Shown here: one piece after another, positions 1 through 8,218 of the stretch | Layout of the letters: each line of letters starts with the position of its first letter | Position numbering within the stretch: the stretch's first letter is position 1 | NCBI GenBank assembly: GCA_027603945.1 | Contig: JADIIU010000182.1 | Location: 1 to 20,727 of the forward strand | Length of the DNA: 20,727 nt | Reading direction: 5' to 3' | Source: Terramyces sp. JEL0728 | Taxonomy: Eukaryota > Chytridiomycota > Chytridiomycetes > Rhizophydiales > Terramycetaceae | Notes under the pieces: generated by a model | Databases searched by the model: none | What the model saw: only the letters and a program-made list of their open reading frames with translations | Told to the model about the DNA's origin: nothing | Position numbers and translations under genes: made by a program

Positions 1-1050
1 TGGATACTGGTTTGCTTGGTTTGGATACTGATTGGCATAATTTGGATACTGAGATGGGTTGTATTGATTTGAATGTTGCGGCATGTTCCCTTGCTTTGGT
101 TGATACTGATTAGAATGGCTAGTTCTACTTGGATTACTATTCCGTTGCTGTCGCTGATCAACACGATCCTTCTTTACTCTGGGTTTCTTGCTACCTATTT
201 CTCCATCTTCCAGCCCACGTTTCTTTAACCTCTCCTGCTCATCATCACTAAACTCTTGCTCATCTTCCATGATTTCTTCATCGTAAAGGTTGGAAGCATC
301 AGATCCTTTTGTTTTCAGTCCATTTGTCTTTACCATTTTAGAGTATACTGGAACATAGAATAGCGCATCACCAATATTGATATTCCTGTCTTTGATTTCT
401 TGGTTGCTGTTGAAATTTACAATGTAGATTGGTTTCTTGATTTGTCCAATTATATCAAATATTCTTCCCAGGATTGTCTTTTCTTTTGTGCACACCAGAG
501 AATCCAAGTCAACAATTGACTCTTCCCCTGACTGAACTGAACTGATTGTTACTGTATCATCAACAATTGAATGCACATGGCCAATTGGAATAATCTGTTC
601 GTTTGTAAGAATAATGTTAATTGGTTCAATTATGAGTTTAATTGTCTCATTTTTTGATTTGATTACTTCGAAATCATCCTGAACTGATTCTACTTCAGCC
701 TTATTTTCGTCTTCATCGGATGAGCTGTCGTCACTGCTGCTATCTCCCAAATCAACTAAACTAGCTTCAGACATTTCTTCCTCTTTTTCTCCAGTAGTTT
801 CAACTCTGAAGAGTGCATCGTCTGTTTCTTGTTGAATAACATTGGTGCTTGTTTCAGGATTATCATTTGCAGGTTCAGTAGAAACATTTTCAAGCAGACT
901 ATCTTGAATATTCTCTACGGTATTGAATTTCTCTTTTTGAGTTTCAACATCCGCATCTAATTGAGCGACAATAAGCGGTTCGTTTTCAAAGCTGTTTTCA
1001 GCGACACTCTGCAGTTCTACTTGATTATTTAATTCTTTGGATTCTGCCAT
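1..1050 (-). CDS. NAF1: H/ACA RNP assembly factor NAF1 (C-terminus beyond window)
   Basis: NAF1 is the nuclear assembly factor that holds the place of Gar1 while H/ACA snoRNPs form on the Cbf5/dyskerin complex. The frame is open from the ATG at 1050-1048 to the left edge: 350 codons, no intron seen. Residues 1-135 are acidic and Ser/Asp/Glu-rich (DSSSDDSSSDEDE near 105-125). A Gar1/Naf1-type beta-barrel follows at about 140-240, with IPIGHVHSIVDDTV, a conserved DLDSLVCTKEKTILGRIFDIIG stretch (around residues 185-205) and KKPIYIVNFN. A basic, NLS-like part (KKPRVKKDR) comes next, then a low-complexity tail rich in Q, N, Y and P with NQYP repeats that leaves the window. Long acidic and Q/N-rich tails are usual for Naf1 and absent from Gar1, which is why I prefer Naf1. 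The start lies 45 nt downstream of the RNase H2A stop on the same strand. Confidence 0.9.
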   Translation of the reverse strand, partial: MAESKELNNQVELQSVAENSFENEPLIVAQLDADVETQKEKFNTVENIQDSLLENVSTEPANDNPETSTNVIQQETDDALFRVETTGEKEEEMSEASLVDLGDSSSDDSSSDEDENKAEVESVQDDFEVIKSKNETIKLIIEPINIILTNEQIIPIGHVHSIVDDTVTISSVQSGEESIVDLDSLVCTKEKTILGRIFDIIGQIKKPIYIVNFNSNQEIKDRNINIGDALFYVPVYSKMVKTNGLKTKGSDASNLYDEEIMEDEQEFSDDEQERLKKRGLEDGEIGSKKPRVKKDRVDQRQQRNSNPSRTSHSNQYQPKQGNMPQHSNQYNPSQYPNYANQYPNQANQYP

Positions 1051-1087
1051 TTCAAAAAAAAACAAAAAAAATAATTTCGAAACACAA

Positions 1088-1094
1088 CTTTATA
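1088..1094 (-). promoter_or_regulatory. Candidate TATA box of NAF1
   Basis: On the minus strand TATAAAG begins one base after the RNase H2A stop codon and 44 nt before the NAF1 ATG. It is the only TATA-like element in the 45-nt gap, so the NAF1 core promoter must sit here or inside the upstream gene. A T-rich run lies between it and the ATG. The assignment rests on position and sequence only. Confidence 0.5.
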
Positions 1095-1095
1095 C

Positions 1096-1929
1096 CTAAT
1101 GCTTTAGTCCAATCGAATCATAAAATACTCCCCGCTTTTTCCCACTCACATATTCATTTTCCCATGCCACTGCAACTCCTTTACTCTCTAATATAGTGTC
1201 ACAAGTGGACCAGCTGAACCGGACTGTATTCGGATACCCAAACACTGGATCCAAATGATCAACCAGCCACTGTTTAGTATTAGGATCACTAGGGTACCCA
1301 CTGCCAAAATTCTCTTCCTTGTCAAACATTGATTTCAACGCTACATCAACTAAGAATACTGTTATCACGAGTGACTTTTGCGACAATTGAAGCGCAAGAT
1401 ACAATTGGGTACAACGAATCTGCTTTTTTGGTTACTAATATATCCGTATCGAAAATCCTTTTCAGTTTTTCTTGATATTTCTCTGCTGGCCCAACAGTAT
1501 CCACAATAATCTTTTTAATTTTGATTTTATCAAATACATTCCTGATCAGATGGATTGTAGTGTCATGAGCGATTTCATTGAGGTTGTACTTGTTTCTGAT
1601 TAACAAAAATGTACTTTTGCAGCATAAAGTTTGATATGTCTGACGGCGAGATTGAGTAATAAGCGTACCCGATCCAAGCATTCTCTTTTACTTTATCAAA
1701 CAATTCATCTCTAGTTTCTTCTGTTAATACCTTGGAGTCTAGTATTAGTTTTTGTACCTTTGAAGCCAAGTGAATCTAGCTCATCTGATTTTTCAATTGG
1801 GATAAATGCGATTGCATATACCATAGGCCCAAGCACTGGACCTCTTCCTGCTTCATCTACTCCTAATATGTATTCTCTGTCGTCAGTTGGAATATGGTAT
1901 TTTTCAAACGAGGTTTTGGAGATCTTCAT
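1096..1929 (-). CDS. RNH201: Ribonuclease H2 catalytic subunit A, four exons with 19-nt introns
   Basis: Catalytic subunit of RNase H2, which cleaves RNA in RNA:DNA hybrids and single ribonucleotides in DNA. Exons, in transcript order: 1929-1758, 1738-1615, 1595-1360, 1340-1096; 777 nt spliced, 258 aa. The metal-binding residues are present: DEAGRG at residues 25-30 (D25, E26), the Asp in IIVDTVGP, and the Asp in [11 protein letters not shown]. Family signatures occur in order: [48 protein letters not shown]. Each of the three introns is 19 nt, and each removal restores a conserved segment (GFK-DSKVL, MLQK-NKYNLNE, VTRDN-TLKSMFD). Without splicing the gene appears as three overlapping fragments in different frames. 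Its length is near that of other fungal H2A subunits. It is tandem with NAF1 downstream and 160 nt from velvet gene 1 upstream. Confidence 0.93.
1341..1359 (-). other. 19-nt intron (RNase H2A intron 3)
   Basis: GTATTCTTAGTTGATGTAG on the minus strand; branch-like TTGAT; phase 1. Splicing joins VTRDN to [10 protein letters not shown] and removes an in-frame TGA. Confidence 0.88.
1596..1614 (-). other. 19-nt intron (RNase H2A intron 2)
   Basis: GTACATTTTTGTTAATCAG on the minus strand; branch-like TTAAT directly before CAG; phase 2. Splicing restores the conserved KNKYNLNE segment. Confidence 0.92.
1739..1757 (-). other. 19-nt intron (RNase H2A intron 1)
   Basis: GTACAAAAACTAATACTAG on the minus strand; branch-like ACTAAT; phase 1. 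Splicing restores the conserved DSKVLT segment after GFK. Confidence 0.92.
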
Positions 1930-2089
1930 TTTCGGACAAGTTTATCTTGGTGCAGCTTTAATCTGGAATCATTCAAAATACCGATGGAGTATCAATGGGA
2001 AAGCTTGGTGTTTCCATTCAGTCAGGTAAGCCTCGGATTGAACATCCAATCTCGGCAAGCAACACAATAAAATAATCCAATAAATATTA

Positions 2090-2713
2090 TTAACCACTTT
2101 TCTCTTCAATAGCCAGATTCTTTTTATACTTTTTCGAGTTCTTGTCATACACCCCTTGTATCTGAAATGACTGCTCCAAAAACGATCTTTCAGTTGGAGT
2201 CCTAAACTCTCTTCGCCGTACTACTGGAAAAGAACCAGTATTCAGCACAGTGGTTGTCAAACTAGAGTTAACCTAATGTACTTTTGCATGTTGATTATTG
2301 TACATTGGAAGCGGTATTCGCCAGCGTATCGGATTCCTATATCGTCGTAGACAAAGAATAGTTTAGGTTTGCTGTCTACTGGATCTGTTAGTACCGTCCC
2401 AGGCACTACGAACGCACCCATCATATTGTCAGTTACTTGCCCATCGACTACCAAGTAATGGCAGCTTGAAATATCTGCTTCGAGGTGTAAATGTCCAACC
2501 AATTGGCACTCGTCCAACTACATTAATCCAAACTAACCTGCTGAATTGTTTTCGGATTATTAAATACAGCTTCAAGTATCAACATTGGATACCTAGATTA
2601 ATTTGATATTACGGAAAGCTGGGGATTAGCGGAGAGACAAGACCTTCGCAGCATCTAGCTCGTTGTATTTCTTGTCTGAATATAATTTTATAAGGTAAAT
2701 TTTTATCAATCAT
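2090..2713 (-). CDS. Small velvet-domain regulator 1, four exons with 20-nt introns
   Basis: Velvet proteins are fungal-specific DNA-binding and dimerising regulators of development and secondary metabolism. Exons in order: 2713-2613, 2592-2538, 2517-2282, 2261-2090; 564 nt, 187 aa. The domain fills nearly the whole protein: YKIIFRQEIQRARCCEG (residues about 8-24) matches the velvet start (IRQQPxRARxCG), VSPLIPSFPYPMLIL the PPP segment, GAFVVPGTVLTDP and FFVYDDIGIRYAGEYRFQC the core, and VLNTGSFPVVRRREF the C-terminal strand. Three 20-nt introns must be removed for this continuity. It is much shorter than VeA, VelB or VosA of ascomycetes. The basic tail (KNSKKYKKN) could act in nuclear import. 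I cannot place it in a named velvet subfamily. The start at 2713 is the first ATG in frame; a 13-codon overlapping upstream ORF (an ATG in another frame) begins near 2751. Confidence 0.87.
2262..2281 (-). other. 20-nt intron (velvet 1 intron 3)
   Basis: GTACATTAGGTTAACTCTAG on the minus strand; branch-like TTAAC; phase 2. Splicing links the core to the conserved TVLNTGSFPVV strand. Confidence 0.88.
2518..2537 (-). other. 20-nt intron (velvet 1 intron 2)
   Basis: GTTAGTTTGGATTAATGTAG on the minus strand, the only one of 17 that starts GTT; branch-like TTAAT; phase 0. Confidence 0.85.
2593..2612 (-). other. 20-nt intron (velvet 1 intron 1)
   Basis: GTAATATCAAATTAATCTAG on the minus strand; branch-like TTAAT; phase 2. 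Joins the RARCCEG start of the domain to PMLILEAVF. Confidence 0.85.
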
Positions 2714-3425
2714 TAATAGAATGAGTTTGATCCCGTGTTATTGCAAGCCATCAATAAAACAATTTTGTCAAAGAGATCCCTTGAAATTTGGTGAACCACT
2801 TTTACAGATCTTGTATTTACTCGACAATACCTGCTTGTTTGGTATTGTAAATGCACTATTGTGAACAAGCAACTGGAGGGTTGCGACACTCACATAGCAC
2901 TCGAATTGCTGTGTTTGATCTCACTAGTTTTTGCGAATGACACTGCCACTTGAAGCACACTGGGATATTATTGTAACCAAAAATGGAATCTTATTTAATT
3001 TCCGCAAACGAATTAAGAGTTCTGTACTTGAACATACGATTACTCGCATATCTCGATAATTAATTCCATGAATGATCCTCTCATTTATTACCCGCTCCTT
3101 TAATTTGTGTGCAATAGATGCTTTTCAGTTTCTGCTACGCTAGTTGATCATTCTCCTTTGGATATCTACATTAATCTGATGATAATATTGCACAGTGACT
3201 GAATATCAAAAACGCGGACAAACAGATATTAATGCGCGCGGGCAAACTAATTTACAAAGTTTAGCCTGATACTTTAACCCTTGAGGCAACAGAGAACAGT
3301 GCTGCACTATACCAGTATTTCTTCAAATCGGACTTGACAGAATATCACCAACAATTAGAATAGTAACCGCAGACACTCGGATTGTTACCTTTCGATTCGT
3401 TTATTTATATTATTTAAACATCAGC
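2714..3425. other. Intergenic, between the velvet paralogs
   Basis: 712 nt upstream of velvet 1 and downstream of velvet 2. I see no conserved ORF, even allowing for 19-21 nt introns, and no tRNA or repeat. It presumably holds the velvet 1 promoter and the velvet 2 3' end; no clear TATA box stands at the usual 27-31 nt before the velvet 1 ATG. Confidence 0.5.
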
Positions 3426-4008
3426 TTATTTTAAATATCCCATTTGATATGCAAAATCTTTTGATAATTTTGTCGGTTCAGGTTTCTCAAACTGCTTTCT
3501 ATCAAATACAGTAAACGGACTACTAAACGACTCACCAAGCAAATCCCTAAATAAGTTTGAATTACCTAGAATCCATATCCATTATCTGTATTTCAAACAA
3601 GAACTGTCCGGGTAGCTTGACATGGATATCATCAAATATAAAATAGATGTTAAATGAACCATCAGCCGGATCCATAAGTACTGTGCCTTTCTTTATGATC
3701 TCGCCTATAAAGTTGGAATTAAAGCGCTTCCGACAGTACGGCGGGTTTATGAAATTTGAACAAGTTTCGTACTTGTCATGAGAGTGCAGTATTAATATAC
3801 AAACCAAATTCAACAAATTCAGCTGAAATTAGTGTAAAATACTTGTGAATATGGTTTAGATGTTTCAAAAACTGTTTGGATGATCAATTGCGGGTATCTG
3901 GTTAGTATTTGCTTACAGGTAGCTGTTGAGGTATGGCACACGTAATCCTGCTTCTCTACCAGAGCAGGGTTCTTGTCGTATTATTATTTGTATTTTTTCA
4001 CCCATCAT
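3426..4008 (-). CDS. Small velvet-domain regulator 2, four exons with 19-20 nt introns
   Basis: Paralog of velvet gene 1, with the same fungal regulatory fold. Exons in order: 4008-3917, 3897-3843, 3822-3566, 3546-3426; 525 nt, 174 aa. It carries IIIRQEPCSGREAG at the domain start, YPQLIIQTVF, then FIGEIIKKGTVLMDP and YFIFDDIHVKLPGQFLFEIQ in the core, and SSPFTVFDRKQFEKPEPTKLSKDFA, the typical C-terminal velvet signature. The arginine cluster RARxCG at the start is changed to SGREAG, so DNA contact may differ from its neighbour. Exon 2 is 55 nt in both genes, and the first two introns fall at matching alignment positions. Introns are 19, 20 and 19 nt. Two ATGs stand side by side (4008 and 4005); I take the first. 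A TATAAATC lies 27 nt upstream. Confidence 0.87.
3547..3565 (-). other. 19-nt intron (velvet 2 intron 3)
   Basis: GTAATTCAAACTTATTTAG on the minus strand; weak branch-like CTTAT; phase 2. Splicing restores the SSPFTVFDRKQF strand in frame. Confidence 0.87.
3823..3842 (-). other. 20-nt intron (velvet 2 intron 2)
   Basis: GTATTTTACACTAATTTCAG on the minus strand; branch-like ACTAAT; phase 0, same alignment position as velvet 1 intron 2. Confidence 0.87.
3898..3916 (-). other. 19-nt intron (velvet 2 intron 1)
   Basis: GTAAGCAAATACTAACCAG on the minus strand. It contains a full yeast-type TACTAAC branch sequence placed directly against CAG; phase 2, same position as velvet 1 intron 1. Confidence 0.9.
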
Positions 4009-4027
4009 TTTACTATCTGTCTGTGCT

Positions 4028-4035
4028 GATTTATA
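4028..4035 (-). promoter_or_regulatory. Candidate TATA box of velvet gene 2
   Basis: TATAAATC on the minus strand, 27 nt before the ATG at 4008. The spacing suggests transcription starts within a few bases of the start codon. Based on sequence and position only. Confidence 0.5.
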
Positions 4036-4668
4036 GTTGAAAGATTACGTGACGTATCCAAAGTATTTAGACAGCTAGCAGATTATAAAAGTACATACCG
4101 AGTAGTTTGTTGGATTGGACGAGTGTTGCTTGTATGATCAGGGCAAGTAAATCCGCTGGCCAAAATGGATTTCTAAATTTTGTAAATGGCAAAGTTTTAT
4201 TATTAGACACAGTATTTATTGCACTTGATCCCTGGTCGTTGCTGAAATTCGCAAACGGGCTTGTCAAGCCTGATCGCGTCTTGTATAAATATTTGTACAA
4301 CACAGGTATATACTCTTTCTAATTCCGTACTTGATGCAATAAAGTCAATCGCAGTCACAAATCATTAATTTAAATCAATCACAAAGGATTCTCGGGTTAT
4401 ATTTGACCATCAGAATATTTAGACATTTCATTGACACTAACCCTATGAAGCGAATATTGTTCGCATTCCCAACTGCATACATTTGTCTTGGCGATGAATG
4501 AACTTTTTAATATACTGAGGATTTGAACGACAAATTGGGTATAATTCTGAAAAACAGGGCATATCAGTCATCAACATTAGTTTCTCAATTTTGAATGGTA
4601 CCTTGTTATATCAGATGATGAATCGCAGGACTGAAGAATTGGGAAATCAATTCAATTACATTTTATTT
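4036..4668. other. Intergenic between velvet 2 and the Crinkler-like gene
   Basis: About 630 nt. On the plus strand an ORF opens at a TATAAAAG (about 4083) and an ATG at 4134 and runs for 62 codons to 4322 (ends KPDRVLYKYLYNTGIYSF). A minus-strand ORF covers the same bases. I recognise neither, and chance ORFs of this size are common here. A small gene or decayed gene fragment on the plus strand cannot be excluded. Confidence 0.35.
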
Positions 4669-6300
4669 TTAATTACAGCTTTCAACTAAATTAACTAGAG
4701 CTTGTCTTTCTTCCATTTGAACTGCAAGATCACAATTTTGCGACGAGAAGCCAAAGTCAATAATAAATGGATTCCCTGATTCGTCAATCAAGATATTCTC
4801 CTTCTTGATATCATTATGCAGAATTCCAACTGCATGAATCTTATCGAGAGTGTCCAACAATTTCAATTTCTGTTGCTCAGTGTATATTTTGGCAACTGTA
4901 CCACAGATAGAAACACCCACACAATATAAAATATGCTCAATATAGCCATGACATACGAATCTTGGAATGCCATCTCCTTGCAGCCCAGACAGCTGCTGAT
5001 ACACAAATACTTCATTTTGCAATTCTGAGAGCATTTCGGGATGCTTGGCAATATCTGCAACCTTGAGGGCAACAGTTTGATATCCGTAAATATCCAAATA
5101 TACTTTGCTTCTTGCTTCGCCAATAACCGTTGAAAATTGGAAATCATCCACATCAAATTCTTGCGCTTTTTCATTAATTTGACCTTCAGATGAAAAGGGA
5201 CTCTTTCCTCCGATAGAACTTGTTAGTTGAGACACTCTAGGACTGATTGGCCGTGCGATTTTGGAAGCGGAATTAGCTCTGGTGGCAGGTTTTGATGGTG
5301 GAGGAGAATCCATATGAGTAGAGTCAATGATGCTATTAAAATATGAGATACATTGTAAAACAGTGGGGGTTTGAGCATTATAAGAGATACCATCCGAAAT
5401 GTACAATGTTTCATGAGTTGAAAGTTCATCACAAGCAGAACATCCCAGGTTAACATATCTATAAACAAACCAGGTATTATCGTAACTCGTGATAATCCCA
5501 TGTTTTCTGTGGTTCAGTCGCATATAGTGATAAAGTTGATTCACTGCAGATGCACGTGCCGCATGCAAACTATAACCACCAACAAGATCACCATCTGGTA
5601 AAGTCCACTTGCCTTTTTCTTCAACAATGGCGACAATTTCTCCAGCTCTTGTCATCAAATGATCTGGCTCTCCAACACAACTATTTGTTTCCCGTATTGC
5701 AGTAAAATCTGTCTGTGGGATAAGACATTTGGCAGAGACATCAAGTAAATTGTCTTTGATAAACGGCTGTAATGTTTGCACTTCTTCACAAATAATTCTT
5801 GGAACAAATCTTGGTTTTTCAATCCTTGTTGAATGCTGCTGATGATTAGCATCAATCCAGCTGACTACTTTCTGGCTAAATTCAGTCCAATGTAAAACAT
5901 GAGAGGGTTTCCTCCAGTTCGTACCAGAACTGTTGGGTCTAGAAACATTATTTACATAGACCGGATTAGGAAGAGTGCAACACATATATTCATCTATAGT
6001 GAGAGTGTCAGTTTCTGACCGAATAACCAGAGGGTTGTCGTCTGTCAATCCGTGGTTCAACTCAGCTAGGGGAAATCCAGGTCTGAGGGTAAATTCCCTT
6101 TCATTTTCAACATACTGCAGTGTAATTAACCCAGCATCAACATTTGCCAGTTTAGAACCCATTTTTTTTTGAAATTCTTCAATCAAATCACCAACAGTAA
6201 AAGCAGTCTGAGTCCATTTGGATGTGTTGGGATTATAAACATGTGTCTTTACGCCAACTGGGTTTGTCAAGTGTTTAATATAAAAAGTTTTAAAGTCCAT
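4669..6300 (-). CDS. Crinkler-like protein: ubiquitin-like header, PD-(D/E)XK-like nuclease domain, protein kinase
   Basis: A 543-aa intronless protein with the layout of Crinkler (CRN/CR) family effectors. Residues 1-100 look like the ubiquitin-like CRN header (VYNPNTSKW..FTVGDLIEEFQKKMG..). Residues about 150-300 resemble the CRN restriction-endonuclease-like domain: D213, then E227-x-K229 in IVAIVEEKGKW and a helix with Q255 (ASAVNQLYHYM), a plausible PD-(D/E)XK core. A Ser/Pro-rich linker (330-380) leads to a kinase domain (385-543) with K413 in VALKV, HNDIKKEN (495-502) and DFG (515-517), so the catalytic residues are intact; the glycine loop is degenerate. No signal peptide is visible. 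Family members are proposed to act in host nuclei or in conflicts within or between organisms; which applies here is unknown. The low intron count contrasts with most neighbours. Confidence 0.75.
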   Translation of the reverse strand: MDFKTFYIKHLTNPVGVKTHVYNPNTSKWTQTAFTVGDLIEEFQKKMGSKLANVDAGLITLQYVENEREFTLRPGFPLAELNHGLTDDNPLVIRSETDTLTIDEYMCCTLPNPVYVNNVSRPNSSGTNWRKPSHVLHWTEFSQKVVSWIDANHQQHSTRIEKPRFVPRIICEEVQTLQPFIKDNLLDVSAKCLIPQTDFTAIRETNSCVGEPDHLMTRAGEIVAIVEEKGKWTLPDGDLVGGYSLHAARASAVNQLYHYMRLNHRKHGIITSYDNTWFVYRYVNLGCSACDELSTHETLYISDGISYNAQTPTVLQCISYFNSIIDSTHMDSPPPSKPATRANSASKIARPISPRVSQLTSSIGGKSPFSSEGQINEKAQEFDVDDFQFSTVIGEARSKVYLDIYGYQTVALKVADIAKHPEMLSELQNEVFVYQQLSGLQGDGIPRFVCHGYIEHILYCVGVSICGTVAKIYTEQQKLKLLDTLDKIHAVGILHNDIKKENILIDESGNPFIIDFGFSSQNCDLAVQMEERQALVNLVESCN

Positions 6301-6861
6301 TTTTATCTGTGATGGATTTCCACCCTAGTTTCCGATTGATTTTCAATTCTTTTTGTGAAAAAACAAACATTCGAATCAATTGTGGCTGAAAATAAGCCTC
6401 ATAATTGTTTTATAATTGACTATTCAAATGAAGGTAATTCTTATGTTTTATGGTACCAAAGGCTAAATCTGATATGGAATGAATTCGAGTGGTTGAATTG
6501 TGGGTTGGGACTATATCAGCCTCTTAACTAATAGCTGAATTCAACAGAATTGATATCAGTTGGTTACTCTTGCCCAGTATCAAATCAGTTTGGCCGCTTA
6601 TCTTACCATTGATTTCCGCAACGTGTGTTCCCGCGCTGATTTTCCAAATCGAGTTTGGTTCCTCGTGAAAAAATTTATATTTACCTTTGCTTTAAATCCA
6701 GTTTGATTGAATATTAAAACTGGAATGTCGGAACAGCCAGGCAGTAATTAATATACCAATTAAATTTAATATCCATGCATTATCTCAAAATTTTGTATTG
6801 GCGAATTTACTTTGTAAAGTTTAGGCAAAATTAGCAAACCACCTTTTACGGTCCGCGCATC
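6301..6861. other. Divergent intergenic region
   Basis: About 560 nt between the start of the Crinkler-like gene (-) and the TATA box of the secreted-protein gene (+). AT-rich; no ORF of note, tRNA or repeat found. It must hold both promoters. Confidence 0.5.
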
Positions 6862-6869
6862 TATAAATA
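6862..6869 (+). promoter_or_regulatory. TATA box of the secreted DUF7029-like gene
   Basis: TATAAATA, 30 nt before the ATG at 6892. The same octamer at nearly the same distance precedes the NDT80-like gene. Confidence 0.6.
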
Positions 6870-6891
6870 ACCGGAAAGATAAATCCAGGCA

Positions 6892-8137
6892 ATGATTACA
6901 ATCTTTTTCTCATTATTGCTCGCTTTTGCCCAATCGCTAAGCACTTTGAATTCCGTCCCAGTATTACGCGACGGATTCCACGCACTTGAAAAAGTACATT
7001 CGTCCTATGAATCCAAGACAAAGAATGGCAAGATTGTAGCCACAGTGAAAATCAATCCTACTTTTCCTACAATAAACTTGGCAAACTTTCCAGTAAGTAT
7101 TTCTAATCTAGGATATTTCCATCGACTGCCTAGATTCAGAACTCAAATTATCCTTCAAAGATGCTGCTGCTGCTGACAAGGCTTTTGATGCTTGGAACAA
7201 ATATCCCGAATTTGTACTGATTGTCAATCATGAATATTGCCAAGATGACACTAGAGCTTATAAAGTAAATGAAATGCACTTGAATAGCAATGAAATCAGC
7301 GTAGACTACAACGATGCTGCAGTGCATGAAGTTATAGAAGACTACGAAGTGAACATTGCCCATGTATCCAAAAAGAGAAGCGGTGTTCAAATACCAATTA
7401 ATATCAATTACGACAACCGGGTGTTAAACCCAGAAATAGAAATTTACAGCGGGAATGAAACTGATTTATCGTGCTCAAATTGTTACTTGACAGGATCAAT
7501 TGATTTTGAAATCAAAGTCCAAGGATCTAGACTACAATTAAAAGATTACCAGTATATCGTCAATGGTGATTTATTTGCTTCTATTGATTTAGAGGCCAAG
7601 ATACTCTCTGGCAATAGATTTCTCTATGAAATGGAATTGTTTAGAGAAACACTTGATCCAATTTCTGTTGGGGGGCTGTTTACACTTGGTCCAACACTGG
7701 TAGTAGATACAGCCATTTCTTATGCTGTTGCAGAACCAATAGATATCACTGGTGGATTCGAGGCCAACCTTGATTTTGGATTAAATTTGGTTGTGCATCA
7801 GAAGCCTAAATTCACCATTCAACCAGAAATCAAACCACATGAAATCAAGCTATCCAAGGATATCCAAGCATCTTTATCGGTCCATTTAATGCCAAGACTA
7901 GAGATTGGTATGCAGTTGTTCAAGAATTTCACCATTGGTACTCGATTACCCGTCGATACTAGTATTAGTTTGCAGTACGATCAAGGCAGCTTTGCTTCAT
8001 GCAAGAATCAAGTAGATTTGGTTGGTTTGACTGATGTTTCTGTTTCAACTGATTTACAATTTGGTGTTCAGCCGTCCCACGAATCTTTTGATCTTTACAA
8101 TTCTGGACAAGTTGTCTTGGATACTTTTTGCCAATAA
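6892..8137 (+). CDS. Secreted protein resembling the fungal DUF7029-DUF7223 architecture
   Basis: Exons 6892-7092 and 7112-8137; 1227 nt, 408 aa. The first 16-18 residues form a clear signal peptide (MITIFFSLLLAFAQS). Residues about 40-140 read like DUF7029: KINPTFPTINL, then SELKLSFKDAAAADKAFDAW, FVLIVNHEYC and AYKVNEMHL. The rest, with a CSNC pair, alternating beta-type strands and a terminal DTFCQ, resembles the DUF7223 domain that often follows it in fungal secreted proteins. The molecular function of these domains is unknown to me. A single 19-nt intron, phase 0, interrupts the DUF7029 part; splicing gives ANFP-DISIDCLDSELKLSF. A TATA box lies 30 nt upstream, and the stop codon lies inside AATAAA. 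It is divergent from the Crinkler-like gene and convergent with the MAPEG gene, 81 nt between stops. The domain names come from memory of the pattern. Confidence 0.72.
7093..7111 (+). other. 19-nt intron (secreted-protein gene)
   Basis: GTAAGTATTTCTAATCTAG; canonical GTAAGT donor, branch-like CTAAT; phase 0. Splicing restores a long open frame downstream. Confidence 0.92.
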
Positions 8138-8153
8138 ACTGATTTTGTTTATG
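8133..8153 (+). terminator. Candidate 3'-end processing element of the secreted-protein gene
   Basis: AATAAA (8133-8138) overlaps the TAA stop and is followed after three bases by ATTTTGTTTATG (8142-8153). The same arrangement, same spacing and same 12-mer follow the NDT80-like gene at 20490-20510. Confidence 0.5.
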
Positions 8154-8218
8154 CAGTACTGCTTTTAAATACAGATAATGTTAACACAGTTGCTGCAGAG
8201 TAGCAAATAATCTGATCT

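Noticed and set aside
1..1050. GAR1 rather than NAF1 for the first gene.
   Set aside because: There are no glycine-arginine-rich tails; the long acidic N-terminus and the Q/N/P-rich C-terminus fit Naf1.
1096..1929. RNase H2A fragments as a frameshifted pseudogene.
   Set aside because: Three 19-nt introns with full splice signals restore all catalytic residues and the normal length.
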